Source: Klebsiella aerogenes (GTDB lineage Bacteria > Pseudomonadota > Gammaproteobacteria > Enterobacterales > Enterobacteriaceae). Taken from it: a stretch of 64,000 bases of DNA. Shown one piece after another: positions 38,382-47,286 of this stretch (position 1 is its first letter; every line of letters starts with the position of its first letter). The stretch lies in NCBI GenBank assembly GCA_029027985.1, contig CP119076.1, forward strand, positions 1,612,001-1,676,000. Reading direction: 5' to 3'. A program made the position numbers and the translations under genes. The notes beneath the pieces are model-generated. The model saw only the letters and a list, made by a program, of their open reading frames with translations. It was not told the DNA's origin and searched no databases.

Positions 38382-39661
38382 TTTACTTCCCCTTGTGTCA
38401 GTGCAGGCTCGCGTGGATCATTTGGCACCTTAATAGCGGTGATTTCGTTATCCGACTCGCGAAAGAAAATCATAAACAGGGCGGCGATGATGGCGATCAT
38501 GATAGCGCCGAATCCCCACATTCCTGCCCAGTTAAAGGTCAACCCGTTCACGGGTTCTTGATAAGCAAACATTTTTTCCATCATGACGCCGCCCAGGCGG
38601 TAGCCAAGCAGGCTACCGAATCCCTGACAGCAGAGCGTGATAAGCCCCTGGGCGGCGGTACGCATATGAATCGGCGCTTTTTTATCGACGTAGATATAGG
38701 CGGTAACGTAGTAAAAGTCATAGCTCACGCCGTGGAGCAAAATGCCGAGGAACAGTAGGGCGTAAGTGAAATATTGTTCTGCGCCGCCGTAGACAAAAAA
38801 GCCATATCTGATCGCCGCAGTGGTAAGACCAAGAAGTAATACCTTTTTAATACCAAAACGTTTGGTAAAGAAAGGCAGGGCCAGCATAAAGAATATTTCG
38901 GAGAACTGGCCCAGCGTCATCCAGCCGGTGGCGTTTTTCATGCCGACTTCGGTGAGATAGCCGTTAGCGAAGATGTAATAAAAGGCCAGGGGCATGGCGA
39001 ACAGGAAGGAACAGAAGAAAAAGACCAGGAAATTCTTATCGCGCAGCAAGATCAGCGCATCCAGTCCCAGCATCACTTTCAGATCCAGCTTACCGCTGCT
39101 TTTCGGTGGCGTGTCGGGCAGCACGAAGGCGAAAACTCCCAGTACGACTGAACTGACCGCGGTGATAATCAGCGGGATATTGGTAGGAGAAATATCTTCA
39201 TAGCCCAGCATTTGTGGCAGGAAACCACATACCAGGCCGGAGGCGATCCAGCCAATTGTCCCCATCACGCGGATGCGTGGAAAATCGCGCTCAACATCTG
39301 CGACATTGGCGAAGGCAATGCTGTTGGTCAGTGCGATGGTCGGCATATAGGTGAGAGAGTAAGCCAGCAACAACGGGAAGAAACCGCCGAAGGTGGTTTG
39401 TTGCGCCGCGAAATACATTAGCGCGGCGCCGACGAACATCAGCACCGCGAGGACTTTTTGCGCGGAGAAAAAGCGATCGGTTAGCGAGCCGACCAGGATC
39501 GGTGAAAGGATCGCTGCAATAGCGGTACAGGCATAGGACCAGCCGATCTCCCCCGCACTAAAGCCGCTTTTATTCAGCCATAGCCAGAGTGGAACAAACC
39601 ATGCGCCCCAGATAAACCACTCAACGAACATCATGAACGACAGCTTTGCGGTTGTTTTCAT
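38378..39661 (-). CDS. yegT: Nucleoside:proton symporter, MFS NHS family
   Basis: 427-residue 12-TM transporter of the nucleoside:H+ symporter group (NupG/XapB relatives). The start MKTTAKLSFMMFVEWFIWGA matches E. coli YegT; the longer frame adds 15 codons without support. TITKVS-type ends differ but the core LPDTPPKSSGKLDLKVMLGL is shared. It is first in the yegTUV operon and divergent from fbaB, with a 248-bp gap that carries repeated ACCTTT boxes. Confidence 0.94.
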   Translation of the reverse strand: MKTTAKLSFMMFVEWFIWGAWFVPLWLWLNKSGFSAGEIGWSYACTAIAAILSPILVGSLTDRFFSAQKVLAVLMFVGAALMYFAAQQTTFGGFFPLLLAYSLTYMPTIALTNSIAFANVADVERDFPRIRVMGTIGWIASGLVCGFLPQMLGYEDISPTNIPLIITAVSSVVLGVFAFVLPDTPPKSSGKLDLKVMLGLDALILLRDKNFLVFFFCSFLFAMPLAFYYIFANGYLTEVGMKNATGWMTLGQFSEIFFMLALPFFTKRFGIKKVLLLGLTTAAIRYGFFVYGGAEQYFTYALLFLGILLHGVSYDFYYVTAYIYVDKKAPIHMRTAAQGLITLCCQGFGSLLGYRLGGVMMEKMFAYQEPVNGLTFNWAGMWGFGAIMIAIIAALFMIFFRESDNEITAIKVPNDPREPALTQGEVK

Positions 39662-39711
39662 CTTTAAATCCTTCATGACAGGTAAGGTACGCATAAACAG
39701 TACCATTTAAT

Positions 39712-39736
39712 AATACCTTTTAAATACCTTTAAGGT
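39712..39736. promoter_or_regulatory. Repeated ACCTTT boxes in the yegT-fbaB gap
   Basis: AATACCTTTTAA (39712-39723) and AATACCTTTAAG (39723-39734) are direct repeats 11 bp apart. The second is part of the palindrome ACCTTTAAGGT (39726-39736). A related GTACC/GGTAC pair lies at 39687-39703. The position just upstream of yegT suggests an operator, with the GntR protein YegW as candidate. Inference only. Confidence 0.45.
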
Positions 39737-39909
39737 GAAAGTTTGACCGCTGTAACATTTTGCTGTCCATGAATCGTGCCGACACGATTGCTCTTAAAGA
39801 TGGCTTGATAATGGAAAAATCCCGCTTGTGCGACCAGACTTATGGCGGCCCAAAAATTCCGGGCGGAGAATTCACGCTGACATGACGTTGGCACTTACGG
39901 GAGATAGCT

Positions 39910-40962
39910 ATGACTGATATTACGCAGTTGCTTGGCAAAGACGCCGACAGCCTTTTACAGCACCGTTGTATGACTATTCCAGCCGACCAACTCTACTTAC
40001 CGGGTACCGATTACGTCGACCGGGTGATGGTGGATAACAACCGTCCGCCTGCGGTGCTGCGTAATATGCAGACCCTCTACAATACCGGGCGTCTGGCGAG
40101 AACGGGGTACCTCTCCATTCTGCCGGTCGACCAGGGCGTAGAGCACTCGGCGGGGGCGTCGTTCGCCGCCAACCCGCTCTATTTCGATCCGAAGAATATC
40201 GTTGAATTAGCCATTGAAGCCGGCTGTAACTGTGTAGCCTCTACCTACGGCGTGCTGGCCTCGGTTTCGCGCCGCTATGCGCACCGTATTCCGTTCCTGG
40301 TTAAGCTGAATCATAACGAAACCCTGAGCTATCCGACCGAGTATGACCAGACCCTGTACGCCAGCGTCGAGCAGGCGTTCAACATGGGGGCGGTGGCGGT
40401 CGGGGCGACGATCTATTTCGGTTCAGAACAGTCACGCCGTCAGATTGAAGAGATCTCCGCCGCCTTCGAGCGCGCGCATGAGCTTGGGCTAGTCACCGTG
40501 CTGTGGGCCTATTTGCGCAACCCGGCGTTCAAGAAAGATGGCGTTGATTATCATGTTTCCGCCGACCTGACCGGCCAGGCTAACCACCTGGCGGCCACCA
40601 TCGGCGCAGACATCGTGAAGCAGAAAATGGCTGAGAACAACGGCGGCTATAAAGCGGTGAACTTTGGTTACACCGACGATCGCGTCTACAGCAAACTGAC
40701 CAGCGATAACCCGATTGATCTGGTGCGCTATCAACTGGCGAACTGCTACATGGGCCGTGCGGGGCTGATTAACTCCGGCGGTGCGGCGGGCGGTGAAACC
40801 GACCTTGCTGACGCGGTGCGTACGGCGGTTATCAACAAACGCGCTGGCGGCATGGGGCTGATCCTTGGCCGTAAAGCGTTTAAGAAATCGATGAGCGAAG
40901 GCGTGAAGTTGATTAACGCGGTTCAGGATGTCTATCTGGACGGTAAAGTCACCATCGCATGA
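39910..40962 (+). CDS. fbaB: Class I fructose-bisphosphate aldolase
   Basis: 350-residue DhnA-type aldolase that cleaves fructose-1,6-bisphosphate through a lysine Schiff base; K237 in GADIVKQKM occupies the same number as in E. coli FbaB. Other features: [13 protein letters not shown] near 70 and the phosphate-binding [14 protein letters not shown] sits before the ATG. It is used mostly in gluconeogenic growth. It is monocistronic, followed by two hairpins. Confidence 0.97.
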   Translation: MTDITQLLGKDADSLLQHRCMTIPADQLYLPGTDYVDRVMVDNNRPPAVLRNMQTLYNTGRLARTGYLSILPVDQGVEHSAGASFAANPLYFDPKNIVELAIEAGCNCVASTYGVLASVSRRYAHRIPFLVKLNHNETLSYPTEYDQTLYASVEQAFNMGAVAVGATIYFGSEQSRRQIEEISAAFERAHELGLVTVLWAYLRNPAFKKDGVDYHVSADLTGQANHLAATIGADIVKQKMAENNGGYKAVNFGYTDDRVYSKLTSDNPIDLVRYQLANCYMGRAGLINSGGAAGGETDLADAVRTAVINKRAGGMGLILGRKAFKKSMSEGVKLINAVQDVYLDGKVTIA

Positions 40963-40970
40963 CGCAAAGA

Positions 40971-41030
40971 AATCCGGGCGCGACGGCCCGGATTGAACAG
41001 ATGACTCACCCCGGTCTCCGGGGTTTTTTT
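40971..41030. terminator. Two-hairpin terminator region between fbaB and rbtT
   Basis: First hairpin: AATCCGGGC/GCCCGGATT (40971-40994), perfect 9 bp, with TTCTTT after it on the minus strand, suited to the leftward rbt operon. Second: ACCCCGG-TCT-CCGGGGT (41008-41024) followed by seven T on the plus strand, a classic fbaB terminator. The rbtT stop codon lies inside that T-run. Confidence 0.88.
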
Positions 41031-42312
41031 ATGATTTCGCCGCGCTGACCGTCAATGGTTTAGCCGCTTCGGTGGTCGCAAAACCGGGCTGCTCGACGCG
41101 AATAAACGGGCACAGGAAGAAGGCCAGAATATACAGGGCGGTGTAGGCCACCACCACGCCGATGGTGCTGAAGTACGGCAGCAACACTACCGCAATCGCC
41201 GGGGCCAGGAAGTTCGACAGCCCGGCCGACAGGTTATACACCGAAATCGCCGCCCCTTTATGCTTCGGCTCCAGCGCCGGGAACACCGCCGCCATCGGCA
41301 CGAACGCCGCCACGAAAATCCCCAGCGCGATGGCCGGCACCAGCGCCATGGCGAAGTTGTGGCCGAAGTGCTGCGGCAGGTAGTAAAACGCCAGGCTCGA
41401 CAGCGCCATACCGAGACAGCCAAACCAGCGCACCACTTTCATCCAGCCCATTTTCTCCGCCACGATCCCCCAGAACACGTTGGAGAAAATGGTGGTGAAG
41501 AAGAAGACCGCCCACACCTGCAGCCACTCGGAGGTGGTGAAGCCGAGCTCATCGACGAACATCAGCGGCATGATCACTGCAAAGCCGAACAGCGACAGGG
41601 TGTTGATAATACGCACGATGCCGGAGAGCATGATGCTGCGGTTGGTGTAAATCAGCGTCACCGCACGCCCCAGCTCGGAGAACTTCTCACGGGTGGAGAG
41701 ATCCTGCATATGGCGCGGGGTTGCGGTATGGCGCAGCGCCGCCAGCGCAATCAGCCCGCCGGTGACGCAGAACACCAGCGCCAGCCACAGGGTACCCATC
41801 TCGCCAATATGCGGAATGGTGAAGCTCGGAATATAGCTGCCGAACACGCCGATACCGACCGAGTACACCGCCCAGAACCAGCCCAGCGCCGAGCTGGAGC
41901 TGTCGCTGCGGACGTTATGAATGATGGCAACGATAAACGAGTACAGGAACAGCGGATAGGCCAGGCCGCGGATGCCGTAAAACAGCAGGATTAATGCATA
42001 GTTGGCGCGCCCGAGGCCGAAGACGAGGAACAGGACGTGGAACACGCACCACAGCACGAAGCCGATAAACATGGTTTTGCGCGGGGTGATGATTTCCGCC
42101 ACCACGCCGGAAACCCAGGCTGACAGCGCGGCGGCGAGGCCGTAGAGGGTGAAGGCGAAAGAGGCCTGCGCCGGGCTGAAGCCCAGTTCTTTAATGTAGT
42201 GCGACAGAAACGCCAGCTCAAACCCGTCGCCGGTCATAAACACGGCGATGGCGACGTATCCCCAGATAAGATTCAGCGGCAGACCGAGCCACTGGTTGCT
42301 ATTAACAGACAT
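41029..42312 (-). CDS. rbtT: Ribitol transporter, MFS family
   Basis: 427-residue, 12-TM major facilitator permease for ribitol. The MFS loop motif appears as GVVAEIITPRKTMFIG. Apart from three substitutions it equals DalT (50193) over the first about 411 residues and then diverges into its own tail TTEAAKPLTVSAAKS. The start MSVNSNQWLG has GAGGTCA upstream and replaces a 15-codon longer frame. Last gene of the leftward rbtD-rbtK-rbtT operon, 81 bp after rbtK, with a short CCGCTG/CAGCGG hairpin (42347-42363) in that gap. Confidence 0.92.
   Translation of the reverse strand: MSVNSNQWLGLPLNLIWGYVAIAVFMTGDGFELAFLSHYIKELGFSPAQASFAFTLYGLAAALSAWVSGVVAEIITPRKTMFIGFVLWCVFHVLFLVFGLGRANYALILLFYGIRGLAYPLFLYSFIVAIIHNVRSDSSSSALGWFWAVYSVGIGVFGSYIPSFTIPHIGEMGTLWLALVFCVTGGLIALAALRHTATPRHMQDLSTREKFSELGRAVTLIYTNRSIMLSGIVRIINTLSLFGFAVIMPLMFVDELGFTTSEWLQVWAVFFFTTIFSNVFWGIVAEKMGWMKVVRWFGCLGMALSSLAFYYLPQHFGHNFAMALVPAIALGIFVAAFVPMAAVFPALEPKHKGAAISVYNLSAGLSNFLAPAIAVVLLPYFSTIGVVVAYTALYILAFFLCPFIRVEQPGFATTEAAKPLTVSAAKS
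41078..42312 (-). repeat. Left arm of a 1235-bp inverted repeat (rbtT/dalT)
   Basis: The arm runs from the rbtT start codon to the base where rbtT and dalT diverge (after GGTTTTGC). Its partner is 50193-51427 in opposite orientation. Both arms are 1235 bp, so no indel separates them. The centre between the arms (42313-50192) is 7880 bp and holds the other six pentitol genes. Near-identity at silent positions wherever I compared points to recent gene conversion. Confidence 0.9.
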
Positions 42313-42393
42313 GTTGACCTCGATTTCAGGATGCAGAGGGGCTGCCCCGCTGCACAACAGCGGAGCATTCTTGTTATTAAAATAAGAGGTAAG

Positions 42394-44001
42394 TTATTCG
42401 CGAATTAGCCGACCGGCCTGTTGTAGAGCCTTGTAGGCCTCATACCTGCGCTGATGCTGCGGGCTATATACCGTCTCGCTGCGATAAGTTTTATCCACTC
42501 TAGTGAATTGCTTCATTGCTTCCGGTAGCGAGGCGGCGACGTTGCCTGCGACCGCGCCGAGGATCGCGGAACCTAACAGCACCGGTTCGCTGCTGGCGGT
42601 GCTAACCACGGTTACACCGCAAGCATCGGCCAACAGTTGGCGCACTAACGGATGCTGTCCTGCGCCGCCGCTGATGACGATATTTTCACTCTCCATACCA
42701 CAAGCGCGTTGGGCATCCACAATCTGCCGCAGGCCATAGCCAATGCCGCACAATCCGGCAACGTACAGCGCAGTCAGGTTATCAAGATCCCGCTCCATAC
42801 CCAGTCCGGCGATCAGCGCTTTGGCATGCGGGTCGGCCAGCGGCGCGCGATTGCCGAGGAATTCCGGCACCACGTGCAGGCCAGCCGCGAGTGTTACTGC
42901 TGCGGAAGGCGTACTCACCTGCGCCAGCACCCGATCCGCCAACCATACCGGCAGAGGAACGCCTGCCGCTTTCGCCTGTTCGCGCGCTTCCGCCGCCGCC
43001 GGGTGGAAGCTCAGCAACTGGTCGATAGCCGCGCCAGCGGCGCTTTGCCCGCCTTCATTCAGCCAGTAGCCGGGTACCATCGCCGAATAGTAAGGCCCCC
43101 AAACGCCCGGAACGAACACCGCTTTCTCGGTGGTTGTCATGGTGCAGGAGGAGGTGCCGAAGACGTAGGCCATATTATTGACCGCGCCGTTGAGCACGCC
43201 GACGGTACCGATACCGCCCGCATGGGCATCGATCATGCCCACTGCCACCGGTGTGCCGACCGGCAGGCCCATCTCTTCAGCCGCCGCCGCGGTCAACCCA
43301 TCGCCACACGGTGTTCCCGGGTTGACGATGCGCTGGCCAATACGACGAAAATCTTCATCCGCCAACTCCGCCAGACCAATCTGACGGAAGTAGTCGGCAT
43401 CCCAGCGTTTTTCGTGCGCCAGATAGGTCCACTTGCAAGTTACGGTGCACACGGAGCGGGCAAGATCGCCCGTCGCGCGCCAGGTCAGATAGTCGGCCAG
43501 ATCGAAGAAGTGGCGCGCGCCGGCAAAAATCTGCGGGCGGTTTTCTTTTAGCCACAGCAACTTCGGCGTTTCCATTTCCGGGGAAATGGTGCCGCCGACG
43601 TACTGCAGCACCGGATGGCGGGTGGCGTTGATACGTTCCGCCTGTTCGGTAGCGCGGTGATCCATCCAGACGATAATATTGCGATCCGCCTCATCGGTGG
43701 GGCCGACGGCCAGCGGCGCGTCATTCTCACCGATCACCACCAGCGAACAGGTGGCATCGAAGCCGATACCGGCTACCGATTCAGGGGCGACGGCGGATTT
43801 CTCTACCGCGCGTTTAATGCAGTCGCATACCGCCTGCCAGATTTCACGGCTGGATTGTTCCACCACGCTGCCGGCGCTACGGAAGAGCGTAATTTCCCGG
43901 GTGGCGTGGGCCAGCAGTTCGCCGTTGAGGTTAAACACCCCGGCGCGCACGCTGCCGGAGCCGACATCGACGCCGATAATGGTTTGAGTTTCGCCTTTCA
44001 T
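42394..44001 (-). CDS. rbtK: D-ribulokinase, FGGY family
   Basis: 535-residue carbohydrate kinase phosphorylating D-ribulose, the product of ribitol dehydrogenase, to D-ribulose-5-phosphate. The N-terminal phosphate-binding fold is IIGVDVGSGSVRAGVFNLNG (residues 8-27), a substrate region VWMDHRATEQA follows near 111, and the second FGGY region includes GMIDAHAGGIGTVG. The start at 44001 has AAAGGA upstream. Middle gene of rbtDKT, 32 bp after rbtD. Confidence 0.93.
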   Translation of the reverse strand: MKGETQTIIGVDVGSGSVRAGVFNLNGELLAHATREITLFRSAGSVVEQSSREIWQAVCDCIKRAVEKSAVAPESVAGIGFDATCSLVVIGENDAPLAVGPTDEADRNIIVWMDHRATEQAERINATRHPVLQYVGGTISPEMETPKLLWLKENRPQIFAGARHFFDLADYLTWRATGDLARSVCTVTCKWTYLAHEKRWDADYFRQIGLAELADEDFRRIGQRIVNPGTPCGDGLTAAAAEEMGLPVGTPVAVGMIDAHAGGIGTVGVLNGAVNNMAYVFGTSSCTMTTTEKAVFVPGVWGPYYSAMVPGYWLNEGGQSAAGAAIDQLLSFHPAAAEAREQAKAAGVPLPVWLADRVLAQVSTPSAAVTLAAGLHVVPEFLGNRAPLADPHAKALIAGLGMERDLDNLTALYVAGLCGIGYGLRQIVDAQRACGMESENIVISGGAGQHPLVRQLLADACGVTVVSTASSEPVLLGSAILGAVAGNVAASLPEAMKQFTRVDKTYRSETVYSPQHQRRYEAYKALQQAGRLIRE

Positions 44002-44033
44002 AAAATCGTCCTTTCCGTCACCGATACCGGGGG

Positions 44034-44783
44034 TTATAAATCAACGCTGTTAGGCAGAATAACCAGATCGCGTACGGTGACGTTTTTCGAGCGGGTTACC
44101 ATAAACAGGACCGATTCGGCGACTTCAATGGGCTGCATCAGGCTGCCATTAGCCAGCGCTTCTTCCATTTTTTCTTTTGGCCAGTCATCCAGCAGGGCGG
44201 TTACCACCGGGCCCGGTAATACGGCGCCGACGCGTACGCCGTGCTGAGAAACCTGACGGCGTGTGGTATGGACGAATGCCTGTACGGCGAACTTTGAGGC
44301 GGTATAGATAGGTTCCCAGATAACCGGCACCACGCCCGCGATGGAGCTGGTGAAAATAATGTCGCCGGATTTCTGCGCGATCATATGCGGCAGGACGCTA
44401 CGCACGCAGCGGAAGGCGGCGTTGGTATTGAGATGCAGTACGCGATCCCAGACATCCGGATCGCCCTCGGCGACCGGGCCGCCGATGTAGGCGCCAGCGT
44501 TGGCATGGAAAATATCAAGACGCCCGGCAAGCTGGAGGATCCCATCGATGATCTTATCCACCTGATCGCCCTGCATCAGGTCAACCTGTAAGGCAAAAGC
44601 GTTTTCACCCAGCTCTGCCACAATCTTGTTGAGCTTTTCGCCTTCGCGGTCGATCAGGACAACTTTAGCGCCCGCGCCGAGCAGCGTTTTCGCGCATTCG
44701 AGGCCGATACCGGAAGCGGCGCCGGTGACTGCGGCGACTTTGCCGCTAAGAGAAGTATTCATAGAGGATACAGAGTGGTTCAT
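44034..44783 (-). CDS. rbtD: Ribitol 2-dehydrogenase, SDR family
   Basis: 249-residue NAD-dependent short-chain dehydrogenase oxidising ribitol to D-ribulose. NAD-binding TGAASGIG at residues 20-27, NAG in FHANAGAY near 94-96, active-site serines S146/S147 and the YxxxK pair Y160/K164. It is very close to my memory of Klebsiella aerogenes ribitol dehydrogenase; that enzyme has TAVIAGVV where this one has TSSIAGVV. The start MNHSVSS has AAGGA upstream; 12 upstream codons in the same frame are not used. First gene of the leftward operon. Confidence 0.95.
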   Translation of the reverse strand: MNHSVSSMNTSLSGKVAAVTGAASGIGLECAKTLLGAGAKVVLIDREGEKLNKIVAELGENAFALQVDLMQGDQVDKIIDGILQLAGRLDIFHANAGAYIGGPVAEGDPDVWDRVLHLNTNAAFRCVRSVLPHMIAQKSGDIIFTSSIAGVVPVIWEPIYTASKFAVQAFVHTTRRQVSQHGVRVGAVLPGPVVTALLDDWPKEKMEEALANGSLMQPIEVAESVLFMVTRSKNVTVRDLVILPNSVDL

Positions 44784-44986
44784 TTTATAATCCTTCATGT
44801 TGTCTGTTTTGCTCATCAAGCTGGCCCGGACGACGGTGAGGGGCAGCGCGGTCTCTCAACCTGCTACAACAATCTGGCCTATCAGAGCAGGCGTAAGTGA
44901 GTTAAAGTATTGAATATCAGCGTTATTTGTTTCAGCTTACTGAAACCTGAACGATTATTGAGTGTATACGCTAGCGAGCGTCATGG

Positions 44987-45035
44987 TTGCTCAATCGATG
45001 AAGCTAATGTTGCGCCAGCTTCATCGATTGAGCAA
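44987..45035. promoter_or_regulatory. 19-bp inverted repeat between rbtD and rbtR, probable RbtR operator pair
   Basis: TTGCTCAATCGATGAAGCT (44987-45005) and its exact reverse complement (45017-45035) are separated by 11 bp. Each arm contains a near-palindrome centred on ATCGAT, of the kind LacI-family dimers bind; the two centres are 29 bp apart. It lies 47 bp before the rbtR start. Two smaller elements lie closer to rbtD: GTTTCAG-CTTA-CTGAAAC (44929-44946) and CGCTAGCG (44969-44976). The arms could also form a stem in the rbtR leader. Operator role inferred. Confidence 0.6.
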
Positions 45036-45081
45036 GTGGGGAAATTAACAGCGAAATGAATTTGTGACGCAAGTTGGGAAA

Positions 45082-46095
45082 ATGAAAAAAATCACTATCT
45101 ACGATCTGGCGGAATTATCCGGCGTTTCGGCAAGCGCGGTCAGCGCGATCCTCAATGGCAACTGGAAAAAACGCCGTATCAGCGCCAAACTTGCGGAAAA
45201 AGTGACGCGGATTGCGGAAGAGCAGGGCTACGCGGTGAATCGTCAGGCCAGCATGTTGCGCAGTAAAAAATCGCACGTCATCGGCATGATCGTCCCCAAA
45301 TACGATAACCGCTACTTTGGTTCGGTGGCGGAAAGCTTTGAAGAGATGGCCCGCGAGCGCGGCCTGCTGCCGATTATCACCTGTACCCGCCGTCGTCCGG
45401 AGCTGGAAATCGAAGCGGTGAAGGCGATGCTTTCCTGGCAGGTGGACTGGGTGGTTGCCACCGGGGCGACCAATCCGGATAAAATTACCGAGCTGTGCCA
45501 GCAGGCGGGGGTGCCGACGGTGAACCTTGACCTGCCGGGGTCGATGGCACCGTCGGTGATTTCCGATAACTACGCTGGCGCCCGCGCCCTGACCGATAAA
45601 ATCCTTGATAACAGCCTTAATCGCCACGGCAAGCTGGCGCCGCTGACTTTTGTCGGCGGGCGCAGCAGCGATCACAACACCCATGAGCGCCTGCGCGGCT
45701 TTCGCGATGCTCATGCGGCGCGCGGCATGAGCGTGCCTGAGGAGAATATTCTTGCGCCTGGCTATTCAAAAGGCAAAGTCGAAGCCTGCATGCAGTCGCG
45801 TTTTAACGGTGCCGATGAGCATCTACAGGGCTTCTTCGTCAACTCGACGATTTCGCTCGAAGGCGTGGTGAGATGGCTTGCGCAACGCGGGTTGACCGGC
45901 GCCGATCAACCACCGATGGGCTGTTTTGACTGGGACCCGTTTGTTTACCTGCTGGGTCACGACATTGATATGGTGCAGCAGAACGTCCCGGCGATGCTGG
46001 AAGCGGTCTTTAACATCATCGATGCCGGCGAAGCCAGCCAGACGCTGGTGGAGATCCCGCCGCTGCTGATCGGCAGCCGCGAGCATCTTTCGTGA
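45082..46095 (+). CDS. rbtR: LacI-family repressor of the ribitol operon
   Basis: 337-residue repressor with N-terminal LacI HTH KKITIYDLAELSGVSASAVS then AILNGNWKKRRIS (residues 2-34) and a periplasmic-binding-protein-like effector domain (IGMIVPKYDNRYFGSVAESF onward). The ATG at 45082 is chosen because LacI proteins begin right before the HTH; a GTG at 45064 is six codons upstream with no ribosome site. It is divergent from rbtDKT and convergent with dalR. Confidence 0.9.
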   Translation: MKKITIYDLAELSGVSASAVSAILNGNWKKRRISAKLAEKVTRIAEEQGYAVNRQASMLRSKKSHVIGMIVPKYDNRYFGSVAESFEEMARERGLLPIITCTRRRPELEIEAVKAMLSWQVDWVVATGATNPDKITELCQQAGVPTVNLDLPGSMAPSVISDNYAGARALTDKILDNSLNRHGKLAPLTFVGGRSSDHNTHERLRGFRDAHAARGMSVPEENILAPGYSKGKVEACMQSRFNGADEHLQGFFVNSTISLEGVVRWLAQRGLTGADQPPMGCFDWDPFVYLLGHDIDMVQQNVPAMLEAVFNIIDAGEASQTLVEIPPLLIGSREHLS

Positions 46096-46108
46096 AACAC
46101 CGCGGGCG

Positions 46109-47050
46109 TTAGCGCGTCAGCAGCCAGCGGGCGGTATGTTCATCGGTCACCAGGCCGTTAATCCAGCCGCCTTTTAACGCCGCGAGGATCGCCGGTCGCT
46201 TGTTTTCGCCGCAGGCGACGGCAATGCGCGGACAGTGGTTTTGGCGGATATCGTAGCTGGTGATCAGGCGGTTAATTTCGCTATCCACCACGCCGCCCTC
46301 GGCATCAATAAAACGGCCAAGGATCTCGCCGATGCCGCCTCGCGCCGTTAATTCATCAAGCTGGGCCTGGTTAATAAAACCGTCCTTGAAGATTGGGCTC
46401 TGGGTTCCTAACGGCCCGATACCGACGAAAATGACGTCCGCCTGCTGCGCTGCGCCGGAAACGTTGTCGAACAGGCGACTGCCGCACCACATTTCATGCT
46501 CCTGGCGGGTTTGCGCATAGCGCGGGGCAGGCCACTGATAGTAGTTGGCCTGAATTTTCCGCGCCAGTAGCAGCGGTACGTCGTCGTAATAGTTACATTT
46601 TCCCTCATCGTTCATGGCGCTGATCAGCGCCACGCAACGGCTATTTTGGCTATCGAAATCAATACGCTGGATGGTTTTTTTTAGCGTTAACCCGGAACCA
46701 ATGCCGATAATTTTGGCGTTATCGCCCTGCAGGTAGCGCGCCATCAGCTGATAACAGCCGAACGAGACGCTGTCCAGAGTGCTCTCTTCGCTGTAGGTCG
46801 GCACGATATTGCAGTCGATGAGTTGGTATTTTTCCTGTAGCAACTGTGCGTAATCGAGGCAGTTCGCGACAGGATGATGCAAGCCAATCGACACAATCCC
46901 TTCTTCTTTCGCCGCGGCGATCAGGCGTTGGACCACTGGCCTGGAAGTACCCAGCTGGTTGGCGATTTCGCTCTGATTCTGACCGGCGATGTAATACATC
47001 CATGCGGCGCGGACCTTCTGGTCCAGCCTGATATCGTCTTCTTTACTCAC
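46109..47050 (-). CDS. dalR: SorC-family regulator of the D-arabinitol operon
   Basis: 313-residue regulator: short N-terminal HTH with MYYIAGQNQSEIANQLGTSR and PVVQRLIAAAKEEGIV, then a sugar-phosphate-binding domain (IIGIGSGLTLKKTIQRI near 130, IFVGIGPLGTQSPI). The GTG at 47050 gives the usual SorC length and has AGGA upstream; the longer frame adds 38 unlikely residues. Divergent from dalD, as in the described Klebsiella dal operon; its effector is probably the pentitol or its product. Confidence 0.88.
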   Translation of the reverse strand: MSKEDDIRLDQKVRAAWMYYIAGQNQSEIANQLGTSRPVVQRLIAAAKEEGIVSIGLHHPVANCLDYAQLLQEKYQLIDCNIVPTYSEESTLDSVSFGCYQLMARYLQGDNAKIIGIGSGLTLKKTIQRIDFDSQNSRCVALISAMNDEGKCNYYDDVPLLLARKIQANYYQWPAPRYAQTRQEHEMWCGSRLFDNVSGAAQQADVIFVGIGPLGTQSPIFKDGFINQAQLDELTARGGIGEILGRFIDAEGGVVDSEINRLITSYDIRQNHCPRIAVACGENKRPAILAALKGGWINGLVTDEHTARWLLTR

Positions 47051-47179
47051 GGTATCCTGCCTTAAATGTGCGAACGCGGTGGTGAAGGTGACGGGCGATA
47101 TTGCCCGAGAAACCGTGCGTCGCGAAGATAACCGCATTTTGGCTGCGGTTTTGAAAACAGGCAAGCTTTTGCTCTTTAT

Positions 47180-47209
47180 TGGTCATTTGTAATTTTAATG
47201 GTCAATTGT
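47180..47209. promoter_or_regulatory. Direct repeat upstream of dalD, possible DalR site
   Basis: TGGTCATTTGT (47180-47190) and TGGTCAATTGT (47199-47209) match at 10 of 11 positions and start 19 bp apart. They lie in the 236-bp gap between dalR and dalD. A TGTGA half-site follows at 47215-47219. SorC proteins often bind such repeated elements. Inference. Confidence 0.45.
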
Positions 47210-47286
47210 TCTTTTGTGATCTACGGCTCTTATTTGATTCAAATGATCATCTACAGTGAACCGCATCACTTTAAGGAGAGCAGAGC

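Noticed and set aside
44987-45035. Inverted repeat read as transposon end or invertible-DNA site
   Set aside because: No transposase or recombinase gene, no direct target duplication, and a good regulatory explanation exists.
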